The translations under genes were made by a program, and so were the position numbers. Positions 55,837-64,000 of a stretch of 64,000 nucleotides of DNA are shown here, one piece after another. This DNA comes from Anaeramoeba flamelloides. Its lineage: Eukaryota > Metamonada > Anaeramoebidae. Each line of letters opens with the position of its first letter. The first letter of the stretch is position 1. The notes under the pieces are model-generated. The model had not been told where the DNA came from and made no database searches. It saw only the letters and a program-made list of their open reading frames with translations. The stretch is from positions 3,162,001-3,226,000 of the forward strand of contig JANTQA010000029.1 of NCBI GenBank assembly GCA_027625915.1. The letters are read 5' to 3'.

Positions 55837-58803
55837 TTAGTTTTTAGTTCTGATTCTAATTGTTGGATTTGCACCAAAAGCCTTTTTTACAGATTTCCAT
55901 ATTATTGAAGGCACTAAATAATAATCTTTGTCGATTATTAACTCTTTACGAATACTTTTTTTATCTTTTTCAAGTAATAAATAATTATTAATCTTCTCTG
56001 GCCGGAAACCGCCTTGAAGAAATTGTTTCCAATTGTGTATCCAATTTCCTTCGATCATATATTGTATCTTTTCCTTTTTCAAATTAGGGATATTTTTAAT
56101 TAGCCTTCTGTGTTCTTTTCTAATGTAGCTTAATTGGTGTTCTAATTCGGGGCATTTTGAACAAATTTCTTGATTTTTTATTGTGTGCTGATTTTTAAAA
56201 TTTTGGTTTAAAAAATCATGAAAGGTTGGTGTTATTTTAAACCAATTTTGATTTTTATGGGTCAAATTATTATGTTCACATATTAAAGAACGTGAAGGGA
56301 ATTTTGATGGGTTGGAAATTAACAATGACATATGGAACCATAGTCTTTCAAGTACATACATCGGCTCACCGACTTTTGCTCTATTAACCTCATTAATGTT
56401 GTCCATAAATCGGGTTTTGAGTTGCTGTTGGAGATTAAATATGCTTTTTGGAATGTCCTTTTGATAAAATAAAATATACGCTTCCTTTGTTAAAGCTTCT
56501 TCTTCGGTGATTTTTTTAATTCTTGAATCGTTTAATTCATACCATTCGTTTAAGTGGTTTTTACAATAAGCGATATAATGGCCAGAATTTATTGTGGTGC
56601 CCAGATGCTCAATAATCGCAATCAGGGTATATTTACTGTTTATTAATTCTTTTTCATTTTTAACCTTTTTATTTGGATTAATTTCTTCATTTTTTTCCAC
56701 TTCCACTTCCACTTCCACCTCTTCCTCCTCTCTCACATCCATTTTATTATTAATTTCCCCGTTTTTGTGTTTATTACCATTCGATATTAAATAATCATTC
56801 AAATCTAATTCAATTGGGAAAATAACTCTTCTAAAAATCTTTTTTGAAATATTATTAGAATAATTGAATTTTTTTAAATGAAGAATCAAATATTCTGGTA
56901 ATTTTTTTAATTCTGAATTTTTTTTTGTTTTTGTTTTCCTTCGACAATTTTTACAACTTTTTTTATTTTCCTCTTTCAGTATATTATCCGAAAAAAATAA
57001 ATTCAAACAATCTTTTAATAAAATTGGTTTTGGAAATAATGATTTGGTAATCATATTATCGCCAAGAAAAAATTCAAAAATACTTCTTTTTATAAATTTC
57101 CTCACTAAATTTGATCCAAAACCAGTTACCGATGCCAGAATTGAAAATAATATCACTTTCAGATTATAAATAATGGGGTTAAAATAATTGCGTAAATAAT
57201 TAAAGAAAGTCACCATTAATGTTAGAAAATATTTTACAATTGAGAGGTTTTTAAGAAAATTTTTGGTATTTTGGAATTTATTTTGGATCTTATAATATTC
57301 CTTTCGTTCTCGCTTTGTATTTTTATTTGTGTTTTTGTTTTTGTTTTTATTTTTTTTCTCTTTCTCTTTCTCTTTCTCTTTCTCTCTTCCTCTTTCTGTT
57401 TCTATTTCTGTTTCTGTTTGTGTTTGTGTTTGTGTTTGTGTTTGTGTTTGTGCTTTTGTTCCTGTCCCTGTTTGTGTTTGTTTTTCTGTTTTCGATTGTA
57501 ATTTAGTATTGCTTTTATTAAATTTTGATTTCGTTAATTGTGTTGATTTCGTGGGCATGGATAAAGGTAATAAAACAAATTCTTCATTGGAATAAGATTT
57601 CGAACCGCAATAAAGACATTGGAATTTATTTTTAATTTTACCATAGAATAAACTAGAAACAACACTAACCTCTTTGTCTGGTTGTTTCTGTTTTTTGTTT
57701 AAATTTTGTGTGTTTGGGTTAGGGTTTGTGTTTAACAAATTTGGTAAAATTTGAGGATGATTTACTCTTGTTTTTTTTTTTTTTAATATCTCATGTAAAT
57801 AATCAAGAAACAAAATTAAAAATTCAGAAGCATCTTGTTGATCATATGTGTTATAAATTGGAAATTGTATTCCAATCTCCGATAAAAAATCTTCAATTGA
57901 AATCTCATTATTTGAGTTTGTTTTTTGATCAATTTGCAAGACTAAATCCGAAAATTCTGTTAAACAATTTGGTATTTTTGTACTTGATTCATAATCATAA
58001 CCACAATAAATAAAATATGAGCGAAATGCAGAACAGCAAAGCAAAGCCTGGATTGAGGAATTTAAATAACATGTATTACCTAGATTGGTCAAGCCTTTAA
58101 AGGGGATTTCGAGCATTGAATTTGGCTTTCTTGTTTTTTTATTCTTCTTTTGGGATTGTTGATTATTTTTTTCTTTTTTTTCTATTCCTTCAGTTTCTTG
58201 TGTTTCTTTTTCTTTTTTTCTGTCTGTCATGTTTTGCTCTTTCTTTTTTTGATTTTGCTTTTCTTCGTCCAATTCAGTAATGCTAACACCAATTGCAATA
58301 TTCATTTTTTTTGTTCTTTCGTAAAATTCATGTTCAAGCTTTGGATCTTCTTTTGGTGCAAGTCTAATATATTTTTTTGAAAAAATTATCATTCGAAAAT
58401 AATAAAAGAGTAATTCAAAAAAATTAAAACAATAAAATTAATATGTTGGTTGATGTGAAATTATGAATGGGTTGGTGTTAATTTTAAATATAAGAAAGAT
58501 ATTAAAAAGTTATTACAAATTTTCAACATATGAATTCCCAGAATAATCATTTAATACAATATGGAATTTTTCTTCAAGTTTGATTAATTTTTGTAATTTT
58601 TCTAAAAATGTTTCTAATTTTTTTGGAATTTCATTTCCTAACATTTCTTGTTCTTTATTTGCATATTCTAAACTGTTGAGGGCATTTGTTAAAAATCCTT
58701 CAACAGTGTTTAGTTGTCCCTTACGCACTTCTGCGGTCATTTCAAATTCAATTTCTGGAATAGTCAATGTTGCATATTCACTTTTAATAATTTGTCTATC
58801 CAT
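55837..58803 (-). CDS. ZPR1 half-module fused to ubiquitin-specific protease with DUSP domain
   Basis: Exon 1 (58803-58517) and exon 2 (58363-55837) join over a 153-base intron (GTAATA to ATTAG) in phase 2, giving 937 residues. Residues 1 to about 125 match the non-zinc part of a ZPR1 module: DRQIIKSEYATLTIPEIEFE, then QLNTVEGFL, then across the splice SGNSYVENLLAPKEDPKLE and FYERTKK. Human ZPR1 has AGNSYLQNVYAPEDDP and RYKRT there. A charged linker leads to a USP domain. Its Cys box is GLTNLGNTCYLN (Cys about 194), its His box SGHYIAY (His about 691) and its acidic residue ELNDS (about 708). Zinc pairs are CLYC and CKNC. A TQTQ / EKEK insert and a hydrophobic patch (about 470-510) interrupt the catalytic fold. 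A DUSP-like domain (EGNWIHNWKQFL onward) ends the protein. It should remove ubiquitin from substrates; the ZPR1 part may bind partners such as eEF1A, by analogy. Confidence 0.8.
57360..57480. repeat. Hexanucleotide microsatellites inside the USP coding exon
   Basis: A TTTCTC/CTTTCT array (about 57358-57395, coding KEKE on minus) is followed by TGTTTG units (about 57413-57450, coding TQTQ). They keep frame because the unit is six bases. Frames on the opposite strand through them are shadows. Confidence 0.8.
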
Positions 58804-59059
58804 ATCCTTTTTTATAAGATTTAAATAAGAAAAATTAGAAAAATGGAAAATGGAGAGTAAATTTGAAGAACAAAATAAATATTTTTTTTTTATTATTGTT
58901 TTGATTTTTGTTTTTGTTTTTTTTTGATTTCAATAAAAACTATTCAAAAAAAAAAAACAAAAGAAGAAAGATCTGAAAATAAGAAAGTTGATAATATTTA
59001 TAATCATATTATTTTCAAATTATAACAATTTTTTTTAACTTTTCATCTGTCTCAATTTT
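58804..59059. promoter_or_regulatory. Upstream region of the ZPR1-USP gene
   Basis: No upstream exon with ZPR1 zinc-finger sequence was found here. An acceptor-like AAAAAAG directly precedes GATATGG, so an earlier exon is conceivable, but the ATG at 58803 is a workable start. Confidence 0.35.
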
Positions 59060-59610
59060 CATAAAGGGGTATATTATTAACTTTTTAAATTTGATCAAAT
59101 TTCAAAATTGGTAAAATTGGGAATTTTTGCAGATTTTTGAAGATTTTCTTGATTATTTTCATCACTATGAAAGTTTTTTAATGGTTTTTAATGATTGCTA
59201 GAAGAAAAATCAATTATGTTATTTTGTAATTAGTTGTATTTTATTACTTATTTTGTAAAAAATCCAAAATGTTGAAATCTTCAATTCTAAATATTTTTTA
59301 AAAATTTGTTCAAAGCCCAATTTTAACCTATAAAGTTAAGTGGAAAATTTTTAAAACCCTTTTAACAAGTGAAATATGTTTGGTTCATTTACTATTTTTT
59401 TTTCAAAATCAAAAATTCCCAAACATACCCTCCAAACCACCCAAGCCTACTCCAAACCACCTAAACCTATCATAACCTACTCTAAACTTACCCATAAAGG
59501 TGGTTTTTGTTGCTTACAGCCTATATATTTCAATAGAATTGACTATTTTGAAAAAATTGAGAATTTGACCAAATTTGAAAATTAATAATTTTCTCATCAT
59601 AAACAGGTTT
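59060..59610. repeat. Possible diverged foldback with a C-rich segment
   Basis: A weak inverted pair: ATTATTAACTTTTTAAATTT at about 59071, and the complement of AAATTTGAAAATTAATAATT at about 59573. A G-poor, C-rich stretch at about 59417-59495 (CCCTCCAAACCACCC, CCTACTCCAAACCACC) resembles the loop of the foldback at 341-1004. This could be chance in such AT-rich DNA. Confidence 0.35.
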
Positions 59611-60890
59611 TAATTTAAATTTTAATAAAAATATTTAAATAATCACATTTAAGGAAGTAAGTACATTTTATCATTTTGAAAAATTTTGATTGTTTTAACC
59701 TTACTGAAAAATATTTTTTGAGTGCAACCAGATATTGAAACTTTGGAACCAAAATCCTATTCATTTGCTAGTCTATTTGTTAGTGAAAAGAAAGCGAACC
59801 CAAAGTAATTCCGAGTTGAATCTTAAATTTTTCAATTTTTTGAACATTTTTTTTGGGATTAAAATTTTGGTTTTATTAAATAAGGTTTTGGATCTAGAGA
59901 TGTGTTTATACGAACCATTGAAATTAATCAAACAGTAAACCAAAAAATATATACCCGAAAAGGTGTGAATTTGAAACAAATATTATCTTTTAGAAGACCA
60001 AACACGAAAGATCACCATTCCAAATAAATTTGTTGAAATCAAGAATGAAAAAAAAAAAATCGATAAAAGCCTATTTTCGAAGATTGGTTTTCTTTATCTT
60101 CTTAGTTTGTATGAATACAAACTATTTTTTTTCCTTGAATTTCTAGCCCCATTACTATTTATTCTTATTTTAAAAAACCTTTTGTTACAAATTTGCTTTC
60201 AAAATTCTTTTTTAAAATATTTTTATCAAACAAAGCCAAAACAAAGAATAATATTTCAAAAATTAAAATAAAGGGACTGAATTCTTGGAATCAAAAAACA
60301 GTTACAAAATATTCAAATCAAAATAATTGAAAAATTCAAGAAAAAATTTCAATCAGATTCAGAATTTTTTTGAGTTCTCAATTTAATGGAAAATAAATAA
60401 TTATAAAATCAAACGAATTTGTCCAATAAACCCTTATTCTCAAGAAGAATTTAAAAAATCTCTGATTTTCTGAACTAAAACTAGAATTACAAGAATTAAA
60501 TCAAAATAGGATATATAAATTCATTTTTAGAAATTCTTTAGAAATAAAAAGTAATTTGTTTCTTGAAAATTTTCCAATAAAAGTTTTTCCATGAAGAATT
60601 AAAAACAAAACCAAATAAAGAATAAGTAATTGTGTCAAATTTTATAGATAAGATCAAGTAATAAATGATTTTTATTTATTTTTTTTTGATCAATTTTTTC
60701 ATTTTTTTGATTTGCGTTTTTTTGTTGGTATGAAAATATCTTATACTAGGATATATTCCACTCTAGGATTTATTAAAATATAAATGTATTTGGCTAAAGA
60801 AATGATTTGAAGAATTCAGTTTCACATAAATGGTGTAACTCAAAAAATGAAAAATGTACTTACCTCCTTAAAGAAAAAGTGAAATTGGTT
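59611..60890. other. AT-rich DNA, nothing recognised
   Basis: Short frames such as 59735-59938 overlap on both strands and show only base composition. Confidence 0.35.
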
Positions 60891-61490
60891 CTAGTATTTT
60901 TGATATAATTTAACATAATTTTTTTTATATTTTTTGAAAAAAATATTCTTATAACTATCTTTATTGTTTTGATTTGGAAACAACCACCTTGTTATGTTTC
61001 GAGTTTGGCCTGGAAGAACTAGAAATATGATATTTTTTGAAGTGATAAAAGATGGTATTGAGGAGTTCGAAGAACGAAGATTAATATCCACTTAGTTCTT
61101 GAACAATATCATATTTTGAGTCTGGAAGGGGATCCAAAACGAGGAATTATAACTGGTGTTTTTTGAACAAACGAAACAATATGAGACGCTATTTATATTT
61201 TGGAACTTAGAGGCTTAACTCTACACAACAAAAAGACAATAAACAAAAACAAACAAAACAAAAAAACCAATTTGTTATTTTACAATGGTAATTTGAAGAA
61301 CTTGCTCTTCTTTTTAAGAATCTTTTCTCCCAATGAAGTTATCGAAAATACTGAAGTTAAATTTTACATTTCCATTAAGGATAAAACTTGGTTTAAATTC
61401 CCACAGAGACAAACTAGATTGTCCAACTTTTCATTGAGTTCTCTATCTCCGCTTTTATTTCATGTTTGTTAAGAAACATCTGAAGGCGAT
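60891..61490. other. Less AT-biased block, possible gene remnant
   Basis: Both strands show coding-like pieces. Plus: VWPGRTRNMIFFEVIKDGI at about 60995, and VKFYISIKDKTWFKFPQRQT ending at a TAA at 61472. Minus: FLVLPGQTRNITRWLFPNQN. They lie in different frames with stops between, and no family was recognised. Confidence 0.25.
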
Positions 61491-63302
61491 CAACCTTAAA
61501 ACCTGTATCTATTATGTGTTCTTAACAGTGACTAATTTTGAATCATTCCTCTAAAAATTCTTGACTTGATGTAGCAAAAAAAAATAAAATTTTTTTTTTT
61601 TTTTAATTTTTCCCTTAAAATTTGTAATTGTATTTTTTTCACCTTTTCAAATTCTTCTATAAAGGGTCTATTCTCTCTTTTCTTTTTCGAAAAAAAGAGA
61701 ACAAACGTTTTTTATTTTTTTTAAAAATGAGATTGATTTCAATCGAACCAAAGTCAAAAACCCATGTTTGATTTTTGGCATTATTTTTAAACAAAAAAAA
61801 AAAGAATTCATTCAATTTCCAACCTTTAAGGTATAAATGATGGACTTTTTTGTTTGTCTTCTATTGATCAAATAATTGGATTCCTTGAACCAAATTAATT
61901 TTAACAATTTCGTAAATCCTTGAGATGGGCGATCTTTTGGGATTTATGAGATTAAAAACGTTGAAAAAAAAATTGGTTTAAACTCTTCAAAAATAACTTT
62001 AACATTTTTAAATTCATTTTTTATGAGTAAAATACATCTCATTTTATCCAAATTGAATTGAAAATAAGAAGATCCATAAAATTTTAAAACTTTACCTATC
62101 TCAACTAAATGTGTTTCCAAAAATCATTCTACAATGTCTACAGTACTATCCTAAACTTTTCAATGTTCTAATCTCTTTCTTATTGGTAGTTATCAAGAAG
62201 TATATACTTGTTTTTTTTTTACAAAGAAAAGGTTTGAATACAGTTCTGGAAATTGTAAGATTTAAGTTTTAACAGTTTTATATGATAATTTTGAAAACTT
62301 TTTTGTAACACTTTTTGAAAATGATAACATATGTCCCTACTACCCAAAAAACACAAAAAATGGAAAACTGGACAAATACCTTCCATTAAAATAATTAAAA
62401 AAACTAAATGAAAAATAAAAAAATAAAGTTTCCATTTAACTTTTTCTGGAAAACATTCTTGCCAAAATGATTGAATTCAAACTTGAAATTTTGTATATTT
62501 TTAGATACAATATCTTATTTTAACTCATTTACTAAAACAAATTCTAAATTATGGGAATTTTATTTTCACAAAAGGGACTAATTTGGTCTTCATTTCGTTT
62601 TTTTATTTTTAAATGGTTAAAATTAAAAAAAAATTATTTAAAAAAGATAAACTCTCTGGAAAAATATTCTAATCTAATATATTAACTTATTCTTTGATTT
62701 CAAAATTTTCTCAACCCCAATTTTTCAAAAAAAAAATCAAAAAGTTCAAGGTAATTTCAAACAATATTTTTGATATTCAAAAGTTGAGAGTGTTTTTATT
62801 CTAAAAAATTTTATCCCAGTGGTTAATTGAATTAAGTTATAAGCTAGATTTCGAAAAATATTAATCAGAAAAAAATAGTGCTTTTTTATATTAAGGGCAT
62901 ATTACTTTTTGGCAATAAAACCCTTTTAAAAATAAAACGTGAACAAAAAAGGTTTTTTGAATAAAGTTTAAGAAAATAGTTAGATTTGAGGTTATCGACA
63001 GTTTAATAAGATATTTTTTTAAACGGTTTTTTTTTTTTTAATGGGCTCATATCAATTTAACATTCGATTAGAATTTCAAATGAGAGCTAAAATTTCACTC
63101 TTCCCTTTTTTAAAAGTACTTTGTTTTAAATTAGAATTGTTCAAATAACACAAATTAAAATCAAATTATTTTTTTTACCTTTTCAAAAGAGGTTCATTCA
63201 ATTAAAAAGAGATGAAATAATGAGAATTATTTCACGTTTTGTAGTGAGGTGTGATTAAATCAAGAGAATGCAATTTTAATGTTAATTTTTTTTTTTTTTT
63301 TC
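61491..63302. other. AT-rich DNA, nothing recognised
   Basis: No gene, repeat end or strong hairpin was found. Confidence 0.35.
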
Positions 63303-63361
63303 AGTTAAAAGACACAAAACCAGCAAAACATCTTTTTAAAATATTGCGTATAGATCCTGTA
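63303..63361 (+). other. Exon-like segment after a strong acceptor
   Basis: A run of about 15 T then CAG (63286-63302) is followed by an open frame (LKDTKPAKHLFKILRIDPV) and a donor-like GTTTGT at 63362. This is the same donor type as RPL11. No family was recognised, and neighbouring exons were not identified; they could lie past the window edge. Confidence 0.25.
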
Positions 63362-64000
63362 GGTTTGTCAAGAACTTGACTTTTCGTTCTAAATTTTTAT
63401 TTTTAAATTAAAAAAGTTCAAGATCCAAAAGAATTTAATTGTCTGCTAAATTAGGATTGAAAATTCATTTTTTGGATTGTCACAATAAAAAGTATCCATG
63501 ACTTTTACAAAGGTTTGATCCTTGAAAAAGCTTTTGGATAACTTCCAAGCGTTTCAAACTGTAAAAAATCAAAATTAGGTTTATATATAAATTGATTAAA
63601 ATCAAAAAATGCTCACAATTCAAAAATATAAATTTTAATGATACAACCGAGTGACAAATACAAATTAACTTTCATTATACATCTTGAGTGCATTGTCTTG
63701 GATCTCTTTTCTTTTTTTTTTTACTAATTTGGTTTTTAAAGGTTGGAAACATTTCTCATTTTTGTTTGGCAATTGGTCCTTAGTTTCGAAAAGAGAATCT
63801 TCACAAAAAGCATGAAAAGAAATTTAATATTAAAAAAAGATGAAAAGTGATTCGATTTTAGTTTCAAACAAACCAACCAACCAACTGAGGAACCGAAAAT
63901 GGAAAGAAAATTGTGATTTTGTTAAATATTTTGTAAAGTAAAAAACTATTAAAATTAGTAAAGTCAAGGAGAAGAATTGGATTAATAAAAAGAATTACTT
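63362..64000. other. AT-rich right edge
   Basis: Nothing else was recognised up to the end of the window. Confidence 0.35.

Noticed and set aside
57271-57595. Plus-strand Phe/Val/Cys-rich frames over the USP gene
   Set aside because: They are shadows of the hexanucleotide repeats that code TQTQ and KEKE on the minus strand.
58513-58803. Stand-alone 96-residue ZPR1 fragment gene
   Set aside because: The stop follows directly from reading through a good donor; splicing to 58363 continues the ZPR1 homology in phase, so it is an exon of the fusion gene.

Overview
The window is eukaryotic, extremely AT-rich and gene-poor. It has short spliceosomal introns (donors GTAAAT or GTTTGT, acceptors after T-rich tracts), long A/T homopolymers and a dense mosaic of short transposon remnants. 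Proteins carry runs such as KEKEKE, NKNKNK, TQTQTQ and ESDLESD. Every confident coding end is TAA and the standard code fits. This style resembles a free-living amoeboid protist; Anaeramoeba is my best guess, but that rests on style and not on a marker gene.

Layout. (1) 1-2178: a foldback element, then the first two exons of DNA primase large subunit, minus strand, apparently continuing past the left edge. (2) 6376-10590: a three-exon degenerate protein kinase with a C-terminal KA1-like domain; its second intron holds a large inverted repeat. (3) 10.6-19.9 kb: no confident gene, many dispersed repeats. (4) 19923-20713: ribosomal protein L11, one intron. (5) 24255-28412: a divergent SMC ATPase. 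(6) 28.4-34.6 kb: repeats, including a well-preserved 864 bp foldback element. (7) 34618-35338: a small gene with a UBA-like N-terminus. (8) 38.6-40.2 kb: a 5'-truncated LINE. (9) 41075-46790: a TMEM181-like seven-helix gene in decay, split by a 4.3 kb intron full of repeats. (10) 51056-52087: an endonuclease/exonuclease/phosphatase family enzyme. (11) 55837-58803: a gene whose first exon and start of second exon encode half of a ZPR1 module, spliced in frame onto a ubiquitin-specific protease with a DUSP domain. (12) 58.8-64 kb: mostly unexplained AT-rich DNA.

The genes do not form a pathway. Recurrent mobile families dominate: a 196 bp near-palindromic TA-flanked MITE (three copies of the same length), a mariner-like ~480 bp element (two copies), a TTAA-flanked 1175 bp element, several foldbacks, and two or more older families of 300-700 bp. 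They lie between genes and inside introns, so introns reach 1.6-4.3 kb here while undisturbed introns are about 85-250 bases.

The most notable observation is the ZPR1-USP-DUSP chimera, supported by intron phase and by unbroken homology across the splice junction. All family calls were made by eye from remembered family sequences; no database search was run.
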